Below are positions 26,715 through 35,569 of a stretch of DNA of 64,000 bases, one piece after another. Position 1 is the first letter of the stretch; every line of letters begins with the position of its first letter. The notes below the pieces were generated by a model that saw only the letters and a list, made by a program, of their open reading frames with translations, was not told the origin of the DNA and made no database searches. Source of the DNA: Agarilytica sp033852175 (GTDB lineage: Bacteria; Pseudomonadota; Gammaproteobacteria; Pseudomonadales; Cellvibrionaceae); contig JAWSUY010000010.1 in the NCBI GenBank assembly GCA_033852175.1, positions 62,001-126,000 of the forward strand, in the 5' to 3' direction. A program made the translations under genes and the position numbers.

Positions 26715-27146
26715 CTAAAAAGGAACATCATCATCAAAACTGCCGGTGTTAGGCGGTTGCTTTCCATAGTCCGGCGTAGGCTCGCTACCGTAGCTGGGCA
26801 TTGCCTGGCTTTCATAGCCTGAGGGACCGGTGTTGGCATTTGCCGACGCGGGTTGGACTTTCCATGCCTGCAAGCTCGTAAAGCATTTTTCACCTTTCCC
26901 ATTACCCGCCCAAAGGCGCCCGGAGAGATTAAAATGTGCCACGATTTCATCGCCCAAATTGTAGGAATCCATCAGAGCGCAATTGTCTTTAATAAGCTCT
27001 AGGGCAACGTAGTTCGGGTACGCCTCACTCTCCCCCGCTCCCGTGAGTTTGATAACGAACTCTCGCTTCGTGAATCCATTACTACCATACTCAGTGGTGT
27101 AACCAATGGAGTGAATTGCACCTTGTACTTCAAAAGTTTGTGACAT
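26715..27146 (-). CDS. DUF3127 domain protein with SSB-like C-terminal tip
   Basis: A 143-residue protein. Residues 1 to ~95 are a beta-rich, OB-like domain fitting DUF3127 (FEVQGAIHSIG, TKREFVIKL, YPNYVALELIKD, GDEIVAHFNLSGR). Residues ~98-135 are a low-complexity Pro/Gly/Ser/Asn linker, and the protein ends in DDDVPF. That layout, OB-type domain plus flexible linker plus acidic tip ending in Pro-Phe, is the plan of bacterial single-stranded DNA-binding protein, whose tip recruits repair and replication enzymes. The function of DUF3127 is not established; ssDNA binding is inference. It lies 98 bases upstream of the lipoprotein gene on the same strand. Confidence 0.75.
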   Translation of the reverse strand: MSQTFEVQGAIHSIGYTTEYGSNGFTKREFVIKLTGAGESEAYPNYVALELIKDNCALMDSYNLGDEIVAHFNLSGRLWAGNGKGEKCFTSLQAWKVQPASANANTGPSGYESQAMPSYGSEPTPDYGKQPPNTGSFDDDVPF

Positions 27147-28085
27147 TTTGCTGCTCTTTTTTACGGTTTTTCAATGGTTATTCGATAACGGCGCAACAGG
27201 GCGCAGATAGGCGAGGCATTATCGAGCTATCAGCAGAAAACAACAAGGGCGTAGATAGGCAAGGGGGCATCGCGCTGAGCACAGAAAATGTATTTCCAGG
27301 AGTTATTGAGACAATAGAGATGACTGGCAGCAACTTTAATCACAATTTACTCATAGTTGTTAGCCGCACAGAAGATAATGTAACTGCTTGATTAGAATTA
27401 CCGCGCCCCTCTTAAACCACCCTACTGCACCTAACTTAGCTATCCTATGCAGTGTTAGCCTACTCCAAACCGCACTCAGCAGCGCATAGGCATAAACTGC
27501 TACAGTGTTCGCCTTAACAGTTATTAGTAATGACTGGAGTAGTTAGCGAGCATAGCTTTCACCGAGACCCAAACAGTTATAGAGGGACGTAGGCGACACA
27601 GCAATTTTGCTACCTGCCCTCACCCCTATTTACTTAATTCAGTACCTATATTCACAATCTACAGGCCCCTTAGACCTCAGGATCGCACAATCACTTATCG
27701 CTTCAGCAGTAAGAAAAACCCAGTAAATCAGTGGGGCTAACTCGCTGCCACCCCCGCAAAACATTAGATATATTTGACCGTAATATCTCAGACCGCTTGT
27801 AGCACATATTCACATGAATATAGCGCACGAGACAGAACAGGGAATTCGGTCGAGGACCACCTTCCACGTGTGAATTTAGAGCCTACCCCACGAACAAGGC
27901 TGTCCCTTAATAAGTACGAAGATCCCTATAGAGCAGGGCCAAACGCATGCCGGATGTAGACCGTTTAACTCCGATATAACCAACTCTCAGAACATTCGAA
28001 TCAATGGGCTCGACTCGATTAACGTCTATCGGGACATGCCCCAATAGACCTCTCATATCCTCTAGAGCTCTGGGCCACTACCGTC
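27147..28085. other. Gene-poor stretch with a 48-base imperfect tandem repeat
   Basis: 939 bases without a credible gene. A roughly 48-base unit starting AGGGCGCAGATAGGCGAGGC at 27198-27245 is followed directly by a degenerate copy at 27246-27290. The AGATAG-GCGA-GCATTA core resembles 4069-4089 in the repeat block near arsC. The rest shows no RNA signature I recognise; short frames at 27116-27391 and 27774-27959 have no domain features. Confidence 0.5.
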
Positions 28086-28406
28086 TTAGATTCGCCACTT
28101 ACCAGGCTGAACCTTCAAAACAAGCACTTCGCCAGAACGACTAGTTTCACACAAAAGTTTTTTTGCATCTTTACCTGCATCGCTCACTTCATACAGATTG
28201 ATCCAATGCTTGTAGCGGTCAATTTCCACAGTGGTAGCGGATTTACGCTTGAACTTGTAGGAGACACCGTCAGATAAATCAGACTCCATTGCACTTTTAC
28301 ACTGGCGTAACGATTCCTTGCTATTCACCTTCTCGGTGGCTGCAACTCCAGCGCTGACGCTCGCGCTAAGCATGATTGCTATGATCGAAAAAATAGATGT
28401 TTTCAT
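28086..28406 (-). CDS. Small secreted hypothetical protein
   Basis: A 106-residue protein with a clear signal peptide (residues 1 to ~23, cleavage near SAGVAA). The mature part is about 83 residues, basic, with two Cys (in LRQCKSAM and LLCETS) that could form a disulfide in the periplasm. No family recognised. It is divergent from the HxlR regulator across 164 bases containing TAGTC repeats, so that regulator may control it. Confidence 0.68.
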   Translation of the reverse strand: MKTSIFSIIAIMLSASVSAGVAATEKVNSKESLRQCKSAMESDLSDGVSYKFKRKSATTVEIDRYKHWINLYEVSDAGKDAKKLLCETSRSGEVLVLKVQPGKWRI

Positions 28407-28454
28407 AAAATTAGCCCTCGTTAGCTATAATGATTTCGAAAGAATACGGACGGT

Positions 28455-28510
28455 TAGTCTTTATTAGAGACTAGTCCCGAAAGACAACTTAACGATAGCT
28501 CGATTAGTCC
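28455..28510. promoter_or_regulatory. Candidate operator between HxlR gene and secreted-protein gene
   Basis: TAGTCT (28455-28460) and AGACTA (28468-28473) form a perfect six-base inverted repeat with a seven-base spacer. Further TAGTCC copies start at 28472 and 28505. Placement in the shared promoter region fits autoregulation by the winged-helix protein; this is inference. Confidence 0.4.
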
Positions 28511-28570
28511 TAAAAAACAACTATTTTCTATTTCCTTATTTTTATTCAAAATTAATGCATAATTAGCACT

Positions 28571-29080
28571 ATGGACACAACATCACATAACAAGCTTCAC
28601 TGCTCATTTTCGATAGCGATAGCCACGATTGGCGACCCATGGTCTTCATTAATCCTGAGAGATTTGATGATTTTTGGGGGTACACGTCGCTTTGAACAGT
28701 TAAGAGAGGGCTTGGGCATTTCTCGAAATGTACTAACTGGCCGACTCAACACCCTCGTTGAGCAAGAGATTGTGCGCAAATTCCCCGTCGAGGAAGGTGC
28801 AAAACGCATGGAGTATCGGTTATCCCGCAAGGGCTGGGAGCTAATCCCGGTATTGCTGGCCACCCATCAATGGTGTGAAAACTGGAGTGATGACCCAGAC
28901 AATTCAGTACTTAAGTTTGTTGAAACAGAAACAGGGGAAGAAATCGCCCCAATAGGCGTCTACTCAAAGAGTGGAAACTTGCTCGGCGTCGGCTCCATTA
29001 ACGCCGAACCCAAGACGGAAAAAGCACGACAATACTTATTCGACCTAAAAAACCAATCCAGCAAAAAATCCCGCACGTAA
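28571..29080 (+). CDS. HxlR/MarR-type winged-helix transcriptional regulator
   Basis: A 169-residue HxlR-family protein. The N-terminal HCSFSIAIATIGDPWSSLILRD carries the conserved Cys and the Gly-(D/N)-x-Trp motif, followed by RRFEQLREGLGISRNVLTGRLNTL (recognition helix) and the wing EYRLSRKGWELIPV. HxlR regulators often sense aldehydes or oxidants through the N-terminal Cys. The C-terminal ~60 residues extend past the core domain. Likely targets are itself and the divergent secreted-protein gene. Confidence 0.88.
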   Translation: MDTTSHNKLHCSFSIAIATIGDPWSSLILRDLMIFGGTRRFEQLREGLGISRNVLTGRLNTLVEQEIVRKFPVEEGAKRMEYRLSRKGWELIPVLLATHQWCENWSDDPDNSVLKFVETETGEEIAPIGVYSKSGNLLGVGSINAEPKTEKARQYLFDLKNQSSKKSRT

Positions 29081-29090
29081 AACAGATAAA

Positions 29091-29116
29091 AAAATAGCGG
29101 CTAAAGCCGCTATTTT
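29091..29116. terminator. Bidirectional terminator between HxlR gene and nirD
   Basis: An 11-base perfect stem AAAATAGCGGC / GCCGCTATTTT with a four-base loop, A-tract left and T-tract right, between convergent genes. Confidence 0.9.
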
Positions 29117-29140
29117 ACAAACACTGCATCAGGTACAACT

Positions 29141-29479
29141 CTACCCAACTGAAAGCTCTACCGCCCCATTGTTTACACGCACTGGGTAGGCCTTAATACT
29201 GACAGCCTCCTCTTCCAAACACTCTCCTGTTTTAAGAACAAAATGCTGCTTGTATATCGGAGAAGCCACAACAACTTTACCGCCCAGATCACCAACAATA
29301 CCCCGAGCTAAAACAGCGGCATTGGTAAATGGGTCAATTGCACTCACGGCAAAAAAGTCATTTTTAACATTAAATACAGCCACTTGCTCGCCCGCAACCA
29401 AGGCACGTACCCCAGTGTTTACGGTAATATCTTCAGCTTTACAAACAGCTTGCCATTGCATATTTTTAGATTCACTCAT
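29141..29479 (-). CDS. nirD: Assimilatory nitrite reductase small subunit
   Basis: A 112-residue Rieske-like NirD subunit (WQAVCKAEDI start, GVRALVAGEQVAVF, YKQHFVLKTGECLEE). NirD proteins have the Rieske fold but lack the usual CxH/CxxH cluster ligands, and none are seen here. It assists NirB in the six-electron reduction of nitrite to ammonium with NADH. It lies 19 bases behind nirB in the same operon and ends at a strong bidirectional terminator. Confidence 0.92.
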   Translation of the reverse strand: MSESKNMQWQAVCKAEDITVNTGVRALVAGEQVAVFNVKNDFFAVSAIDPFTNAAVLARGIVGDLGGKVVVASPIYKQHFVLKTGECLEEEAVSIKAYPVRVNNGAVELSVG

Positions 29480-29498
29480 TATCTAATTCTCCTCGACC

Positions 29499-32048
29499 TT
29501 ATGCCGACACTAACGCGTCAGCATCATCAATAATTCGAACAAGTTCTTCTTCCGTTGCAGGACGAATCTGTTCACGCTCTTCTACGAATACTACGGTTGA
29601 ATCTTTTTCATCGCTGTTTACAAAAGTACGGAAACGTTTAACTTTTTCTGCATCTTCAATCGTGGTTTTCCACTCACACTGATAAGCATCAATAACGACT
29701 GACATTTCTTTTTCTAGCTCTTCAGCAAGGCCAAGCTTGTCATCAATCACAACCGACTTAAGGTAATCTAAACCGCCTTCTAGGTTGTCCATCCAAACTG
29801 AGGTTCGCTGCAAGCGATCGGCAGTACGAACATAGAACATCAAAAAACGATCGATGTACTTAATAAGAGTTTCGTCATCCAAACCTGTCGCGAATAAATC
29901 TGCGTGACGCGGCTTCATTCCGCCGTTACCACACACGTACATGCTCCATCCGTTTTCAGTCGCGATAACACCCACATCTTTACTTTGTGCTTCTGCACAC
30001 TCACGCGTACAGCCAGAAACAGCAAACTTAAGTTTGTGAGGTGAGCGCAAACCTTTGTAGCGATCTTCAATCATAATTGCAGTTTTGACACTGTCTAGAA
30101 CACCGTAACGACACCAGGTACTGCCCACACACGACTTAACGGTACGTACAGATTTTCCGTAGGCATGGCCAGTTTCAAAACCTGCATCGATAAGCTCTTT
30201 CCATATTTCAGGCAACTCGTGCTGCTGAGCACCGAATAAATCGATGCGCTGGCCGCCGGTAATTTTAGTGTAAAGATTATATTTTTTAGCGACTTCACCA
30301 AGAACAATAAGCTTATCCGGTGTAATTTCACCGCCAGCAATTCGCGGTACGATTGAGTAGGTACCGTTGTTTTGCATGTTTGCCATAAAGTGATCATTGG
30401 TGTCTTGCAAGCTCGCATGCGATTCTTCAAGCACGTAATCATTCCAACAGCTGGCTAAAATATTGCCAGCTGTTGGCTTACAAATATCACAACCCAAACC
30501 TGAACCGTGCTTTTCGAGTAGCTCGTCAAAAGTCTTGATTTTGCCAACGCGCACCAAGTGGTAAAGCTCTTGACGTGTATGCGGGAAATGCTCACAAAGG
30601 TCGGTGTTAACCTCTACACCCAACTTGGTTAACTCTGAATTCAATAGCTGCGTAGTCAATGCAACACAGCCACCACAGCCGGTACCCGCTTTTGTACACG
30701 ATTTAATATCGCCAATGGTGGTTGCACCATCGACAACGGCTTGGCAGATTTGACCTTTTGTCACTTCGTGACAGGTACAAATATGTGCTTCGTCAGGCAG
30801 ACTATCCACACCCATGCCCGCTGAAGCAGCGCCATCAACACTGGGAATAATAAGAGCTTCTGGCGACTCAGGCAGATCCATCCCATGAATACACATTTGC
30901 TGAAGCGTGCCATAGGCCTCCGCCTCCCCCACCATCACAACGCCAAGTAATTTACTACCATCGTCACTAACAACGAGACGCTTATATACACCAGCAACAT
31001 CATCTTGATAGACATAGCTTTTCGCGCCGGGGGTTCGACCTTGCGCGTCACCAATACTGGCAACGTCAACACCTAGCAGTTTTAATTTTGTGCTCATATC
31101 AGCACCGGTAAACGCCTCCTCACCACCTCGAATCTGTGAAGCCACGACTTTCGCCATTTGGTAACCAGGAGCAACTAGACCGAATATTTTTCCATCCCAA
31201 AGCGCACACTCACCAATTGCGTATACGTCTTCAACTGATGTTTCGCAGGCATTGTTCACGACTATACCGCCGCGCTCTCCAATCTCAATATCGAACTCAC
31301 GTGCAAGTTCATCTTGTGGACGAATGCCCGCAGAGAACAAGATCATGTCGGTTTCTAGATGACTGCCATCGGCAAAATTCATTCGGTAACGAGAATCTTC
31401 ACCTCCCACAATTTCTTTGGTGTTCTTGCCGGTATGAACTGTTACACCCAAACCTTCGATTTTTGAACGCAGCAGCTCACCACCACCCTCATCTAGCTGA
31501 ACAGCCATGAGGCGCGGTGCAAATTCAACAATATGAACTTCAAGTCCTAAATTTTTAAGCGCGTTCCCAGCTTCAAGCCCTAATAGGCCTCCGCCAACAA
31601 CAACGCCGATTTTGCTTTCTTTGGCTGATGCTGTCATAGCATCGAGATCTTCAATTGTTCGATAAACCAAACAATGCGGCTGATCTTTACCTGGGATTGG
31701 AGGCACAAATGGGAAGGAACCTGTTGCCAGCACTAACTTGTCATAGGGCTCTTTACGACCACTTGCCGTTACAACATTTTTATCGCTCAACTCGAGACCG
31801 ACAACCTTGTCATTTAAGACAAAATGAACACCGTTTTCTTCGTAGTAGGCTTCAGAGGTCAACATGAGGTCGTTTGCGGTTGCACCTGAGAAGTAAGAAC
31901 TCAGCTGCACCCGGTCGTAAGCGAGACGGGGCTCTTCTGAAAACGTAATAATGTCGTACTGTTCAGGACTTTCACCATCGAGCATATTTTCGATGAATTT
32001 GTGACCTACCATACCGTTGCCAATAACTACTATGCGCTGCTTACTCAT
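29499..32048 (-). CDS. nirB: Nitrite reductase (NADH) large subunit
   Basis: An 849-residue NirB from the ATG at 32048 (AGAGGAAC upstream). The frame runs open to 32135, but the extra 29 residues are not family-like. Domains in order: FAD/NADH oxidoreductase (IVVIGNGMVGHKFIE), a BFD-like [2Fe-2S] domain with CTCHEV and CGGC Cys, and a sirohaem/[4Fe-4S] sulfite-nitrite reductase domain with STWCRYG and SGCTRECAEAQ. It reduces nitrite to ammonium in the cytoplasm. A sigma-54-type promoter at 32131-32146 suggests control by nitrogen limitation. Confidence 0.95.
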   Translation of the reverse strand: MSKQRIVVIGNGMVGHKFIENMLDGESPEQYDIITFSEEPRLAYDRVQLSSYFSGATANDLMLTSEAYYEENGVHFVLNDKVVGLELSDKNVVTASGRKEPYDKLVLATGSFPFVPPIPGKDQPHCLVYRTIEDLDAMTASAKESKIGVVVGGGLLGLEAGNALKNLGLEVHIVEFAPRLMAVQLDEGGGELLRSKIEGLGVTVHTGKNTKEIVGGEDSRYRMNFADGSHLETDMILFSAGIRPQDELAREFDIEIGERGGIVVNNACETSVEDVYAIGECALWDGKIFGLVAPGYQMAKVVASQIRGGEEAFTGADMSTKLKLLGVDVASIGDAQGRTPGAKSYVYQDDVAGVYKRLVVSDDGSKLLGVVMVGEAEAYGTLQQMCIHGMDLPESPEALIIPSVDGAASAGMGVDSLPDEAHICTCHEVTKGQICQAVVDGATTIGDIKSCTKAGTGCGGCVALTTQLLNSELTKLGVEVNTDLCEHFPHTRQELYHLVRVGKIKTFDELLEKHGSGLGCDICKPTAGNILASCWNDYVLEESHASLQDTNDHFMANMQNNGTYSIVPRIAGGEITPDKLIVLGEVAKKYNLYTKITGGQRIDLFGAQQHELPEIWKELIDAGFETGHAYGKSVRTVKSCVGSTWCRYGVLDSVKTAIMIEDRYKGLRSPHKLKFAVSGCTRECAEAQSKDVGVIATENGWSMYVCGNGGMKPRHADLFATGLDDETLIKYIDRFLMFYVRTADRLQRTSVWMDNLEGGLDYLKSVVIDDKLGLAEELEKEMSVVIDAYQCEWKTTIEDAEKVKRFRTFVNSDEKDSTVVFVEEREQIRPATEEELVRIIDDADALVSA

Positions 32049-32468
32049 TCGTGTTCCTCTAGTTGCCTTGATAGCGGCTCTGATAATCATAATTACCAAT
32101 GCATATCTATGGTTGAGCACCCCGGACAAAAGCAATATTGATACCAGAATGTAAAATCACGTTTTTTACTTTAATATCAGCTAGTTACGATAGAAGGCTA
32201 CGGGAAATAGGAGCATGCAGCTCCAAATCAAGACCCTTTCCCCGCGAAAACGCACCAATTCTGTACGACTGCGCACCATTAAAACGCACATTAATTGGGC
32301 TCTGTTAAGCCAGATCAAAAACAAACCTTTCTCTCCAGTAAAATATGCGCAATTGAATGTGAAATATGGTATTTTCGACGCCTATTTTAAACTAGTAAAA
32401 AGCAACTTTTTATCGGTTTTTTACTCAAATTAATTGTATTTAAGCAAGAGCCTTGTAGTACTTTGCCA
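32049..32468. other. Divergent regulatory region nirB / moaA
   Basis: 420 bases upstream of both nirBD and the moa genes. It holds the sigma-54-type promoter of nirB (32131-32146) and two GCACCA half-sites at 32252-32257 and 32273-32278, 21 bases apart. A 72-codon plus-strand frame (32215-32433) has no family features and ignores these sites, so I do not call it. A molybdenum cofactor riboswitch was looked for in front of moaA and not recognised. Confidence 0.55.
32131..32146 (-). promoter_or_regulatory. Sigma-54 (RpoN) promoter candidate for nirBD
   Basis: On the minus strand TGGTATCAATATTGCT has GG and GC exactly ten bases apart, as required for the -24/-12 elements (consensus TGGCAC-N5-TTGCW; TAT instead of CAC). 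It is 83 bases before the nirB ATG, leaving a leader of about 70 bases. Confidence 0.65.
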
Positions 32469-33461
32469 ATGAACGCGCCTGAACTTCACGACGGTTTTAA
32501 CAGACAAATCGACTACCTACGCCTTTCAATTACGGATCGCTGTGATTACCGCTGCCTGTATTGCATGGCCGAAGAAATGACTTTTTTACCTCGTAAAGAG
32601 GTTCTCACCCTAGAAGAACTCGTACGCGTCGGACAATCGTTTGTTGATCTTGGGGTTCGAAAAATACGCCTAACGGGTGGCGAACCCCTTATTCGCAAAG
32701 ATGTCATTCATCTTATGCGAGAACTTGGAAACATAGATAAACTAGAAGAATTATGCCTCACCACAAACGGTTCCCGCCTAGACGAACTTGCTCCGCAAAT
32801 ACGTGATGCAGGCGTATCTCGCATTAATATTAGTCTCGACTCGCTCATTCCAGAGCGTTTCACATCGCTAACGCGGCACGGCGCACTTGATAAGGTGCTC
32901 GCAGGAATTGAAACAGCTAAGGACTGCGGATTCGAAAAAATTAAAATCAACTCAGTAATGATGCGTAATTTTAATTTTGATGAAATCACCTCCTTGGCGG
33001 AATTTGCACTTGAAAACAACCTCGATATTAGCTTCATTGAAGAAATGCCACTCGGCGAGGTAAAGAGCCACTCTCGAGATAAAGAGTTTATTAGTAGCGC
33101 TTTTATCCGAGCAATCTTGGGAAATAACTTTAACTTAAGCTCATCCAACACAACAACAAACGGCCCATCTCGCTATTGGGATGTTCAAGGCTACACGAGT
33201 AAGATAGGATTTATTTCGCCGCACAGCGAAAACTTCTGCGAATCATGCAACCGTGTTCGTGTTACCGCTTCAGGACGCCTATTACTTTGTCTAGGAAACG
33301 AACATAGCGTCGATTTAAAAACACCGCTTCGCCAAAACGAAAGCGATGCCGCGTTGAAAAAAACCATACTGCAATCCATGAACATTAAACCCGAAAAACA
33401 CGAGTTTGATTTACGTGAGCAACCACAAATATTACGCTTCATGAATGCCACGGGCGGATAA
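32469..33461 (+). CDS. moaA: GTP 3',8-cyclase (radical SAM)
   Basis: A 330-residue MoaA starting at the ATG 32469 (a TTG lies two codons earlier). CDYRCLYC binds the radical-SAM [4Fe-4S] cluster, and CESCNRVRVTASGRLLLC holds the three Cys of the second cluster that anchors GTP. The C-terminus ends in Gly-Gly, as required for activity in characterised MoaA. It makes 3',8-cyclo-GTP, the first step of molybdopterin synthesis. It heads a moaA-moaB-moeA run, supplying cofactor for a molybdoenzyme such as nitrate reductase. Confidence 0.94.
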   Translation: MNAPELHDGFNRQIDYLRLSITDRCDYRCLYCMAEEMTFLPRKEVLTLEELVRVGQSFVDLGVRKIRLTGGEPLIRKDVIHLMRELGNIDKLEELCLTTNGSRLDELAPQIRDAGVSRINISLDSLIPERFTSLTRHGALDKVLAGIETAKDCGFEKIKINSVMMRNFNFDEITSLAEFALENNLDISFIEEMPLGEVKSHSRDKEFISSAFIRAILGNNFNLSSSNTTTNGPSRYWDVQGYTSKIGFISPHSENFCESCNRVRVTASGRLLLCLGNEHSVDLKTPLRQNESDAALKKTILQSMNIKPEKHEFDLREQPQILRFMNATGG

Positions 33462-33499
33462 CGCTCGCCAATACCCCCTATGAAATAACGCGAGCTCCC

Positions 33500-34018
33500 A
33501 TGTCAGAAAAATTTGATGGTTTTATTCCTCTCAACATTTGCGTACTTACGGTATCCGACACACGTAACGAAGAAAATGACACTTCAGGCCAATCGCTTTG
33601 TGACGCATTAATCCATGCTGGTCATAATTTATTATCCAGAAGTTTAGTAAAAGACGATATTTATCACATTCGCTCAGTTGTATCACAGTGGATTTTTGAC
33701 GACCAAGCCCAAGTGGTATTAATTACCGGTGGAACAGGTTTTTCCGGCCGAGACAGTACCCCAGAGGCTATTAGCCCCCTACTCGACAAAGAAGTCATTG
33801 GCTTCGGTGAATTATTTCGCCAAGTATCATTTGATGAAATAGGCACTTCGACTATCCAGTCTCGCGCACTAGCAGGACTCGCCAATAAAACCCTGATATT
33901 TTGCCTACCTGGCTCCACTGGCGCATGCAAAACCGCGTGGGGGAAAGTCATCGAACCACAATTAAACTCCACCACCCGTCCTTGTAATTTTGTTGGTCAA
34001 CTGATTAAAAAAGGTTAA
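33500..34018 (+). CDS. moaB: Molybdenum cofactor biosynthesis protein B
   Basis: A 172-residue MoaB/Mog-family protein with LTVSDTRNEENDTSG, VVLITGGTGFSGRD(S/T)TPE and the FCLPGSTGACKTAW motif. It binds molybdopterin and probably adenylylates it before metal insertion by MoeA. It lies 38 bases after moaA and eight before moeA, so it is part of the operon. Whether it does the MogA job cannot be decided from sequence; no separate mogA is seen in the window. Confidence 0.9.
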   Translation: MSEKFDGFIPLNICVLTVSDTRNEENDTSGQSLCDALIHAGHNLLSRSLVKDDIYHIRSVVSQWIFDDQAQVVLITGGTGFSGRDSTPEAISPLLDKEVIGFGELFRQVSFDEIGTSTIQSRALAGLANKTLIFCLPGSTGACKTAWGKVIEPQLNSTTRPCNFVGQLIKKG

Positions 34019-34026
34019 ATCCAATT

Positions 34027-35220
34027 ATGATTGAGATCGAAGAAGCCCAAAGCCAAATCATACAGGCAGTTTCCTCAGTCTCTGAAACCGAGAATATTGC
34101 TCTCGCTGAAAGTCTAGGCCGTATTCTCGCAAAAAACATTACCTCCGAGATTAACGTTCCTCCCGCTGACAATAGCGCGATGGATGGCTTTGCAGTCACG
34201 GCAAGTGACGTTACACAATCCCCGTGTAGCTTCTCCGTTAGCCAACGTATTCCTGCAGGCTCGGCACCATCCGCTCTCACACCCAGCACCGCCGCGCGAA
34301 TATTTACAGGGGCAGAAATTCCAGAAAACGCCGACGCCGTCGTCATCCAAGAAAACTGCGAATTTAGCGACGACCAAACCGTGACGTTAAACATCTCGCC
34401 AAGCAAAGGCGACAATATCCGCCGACAAGGTCAAGACATAAAAACCGGCGATCTAGTGCTGTCATCGGGGCAAAAACTTTCTCCTCAACACCTTGGTTTA
34501 CTAGCCTCTATAGGAATTACGCACATTACGGTATTCAGAAAAGTTCGCGTCAGCATACTCAGCACCGGAAGCGAGCTAATCACCCCCGGCACACCATTAC
34601 AGCCCGGGCAAATATACAATTCCAATCAAATCATGCTGGCACAACTGCTTGGCAGTCTCGGCTGTGAAGTCAGTATTTGCCCAGCCGTTGTCGATTCACT
34701 AGAACAAACCATTCAGCGATTTAAAGATGCATCCGCCACCTCCGACTTGATAGTTTCCAGTGGTGGCGTTTCGGTAGGCGATGAAGATCATGTTAAAGCA
34801 GCCGCAGAAAGCTTAGGCAATTTAAATCTGTGGAAGATTAATATTAAACCTGGGAAACCCCTCGCCTTTGGGCACATAGCCAATAGCAAATTTTTAGGCC
34901 TGCCAGGCAACCCCGTTTCCGCATTCGTGACTTTTATATTGTTTGGAATTCCTCTGATCAAAACGCTACAGGGGCAGAACCACCAAAAACCCATGAGCTT
35001 TTTTCTCCCGTCTAATTTTGCGATCGATAAACCCCGCAGACGTCCAGAATTCATTCGCGCCCGCATTGAAAACAACGCAGTAGAGAAATTCCCGAATCAA
35101 AGCTCAGGCGTCTTAAGCTCAACATGCTGGGCCAACGCGCTAGCCTTTATTCCCGATAACAAAACTATTACCAAAGGTGAATTAATCGAGGTGTTTCCGC
35201 TAGACTTGCTGCAAAGCTAA
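34027..35220 (+). CDS. moeA: Molybdopterin molybdotransferase
   Basis: A 397-residue MoeA with the PPADNSAMDGFAV motif at the N-terminus, RIFTGAEIPENADAVV, LSTGSEL, SSGGVSVGDED(H) and GKPLAFG segments, and a C-terminal beta domain. It inserts molybdate into adenylylated molybdopterin. It overlaps nothing; the eight-base gap after moaB and the 34-base gap before the DUF1244 gene suggest one transcript. Confidence 0.93.
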   Translation: MIEIEEAQSQIIQAVSSVSETENIALAESLGRILAKNITSEINVPPADNSAMDGFAVTASDVTQSPCSFSVSQRIPAGSAPSALTPSTAARIFTGAEIPENADAVVIQENCEFSDDQTVTLNISPSKGDNIRRQGQDIKTGDLVLSSGQKLSPQHLGLLASIGITHITVFRKVRVSILSTGSELITPGTPLQPGQIYNSNQIMLAQLLGSLGCEVSICPAVVDSLEQTIQRFKDASATSDLIVSSGGVSVGDEDHVKAAAESLGNLNLWKINIKPGKPLAFGHIANSKFLGLPGNPVSAFVTFILFGIPLIKTLQGQNHQKPMSFFLPSNFAIDKPRRRPEFIRARIENNAVEKFPNQSSGVLSSTCWANALAFIPDNKTITKGELIEVFPLDLLQS

Positions 35221-35254
35221 TGTATCTGAAACTTCACATTCACCAGCACTTAAT

Positions 35255-35569
35255 ATGAGTACATCCATAATGAATGATGACAAACAACAAGCCATCGAAG
35301 CCGCCGTATTTAGAAAACTCCTCTCCCATTTGGATGGCCGAAAAGATGTCCAAAACATTGAGCTAATGAACCTTGCCGGCTTTTGCCGTAATTGCCTATC
35401 CAAATGGTACCGAGCAGCCGCCAAAGAACAAGGCGAATCAATAGAAGACACTGACGCACGCGAACGCGTATACGGCATGCCATACTCGGAGTGGAAGGAA
35501 AAACACCAAACACCTGCCACGCCAGAGCAACTGGAAAAAATGAACAGTCTCAAAAACAGTCAAAAATAA
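35255..35569 (+). CDS. DUF1244 family protein
   Basis: A 104-residue cytoplasmic protein of the DUF1244 family: FRKLLSHLDGRKDVQNIELM followed by the conserved GFCRNCLSKWY, with two Cys three apart, and a YGMPYSEWK motif. The family is widespread in proteobacteria and has no established function. Its stop overlaps the start of the MOSC gene (TAATG), linking it to the moa operon by translation coupling. Confidence 0.85.
   Translation: MSTSIMNDDKQQAIEAAVFRKLLSHLDGRKDVQNIELMNLAGFCRNCLSKWYRAAAKEQGESIEDTDARERVYGMPYSEWKEKHQTPATPEQLEKMNSLKNSQK

Noticed and set aside
27116..27391. 91-codon plus-strand frame
   Set aside because: Overlaps the start of the DUF3127 gene and is built from a 48-base tandem repeat.
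32160..32468. Molybdenum cofactor riboswitch before moaA
   Set aside because: No matching conserved stems were recognisable by eye in the leader.
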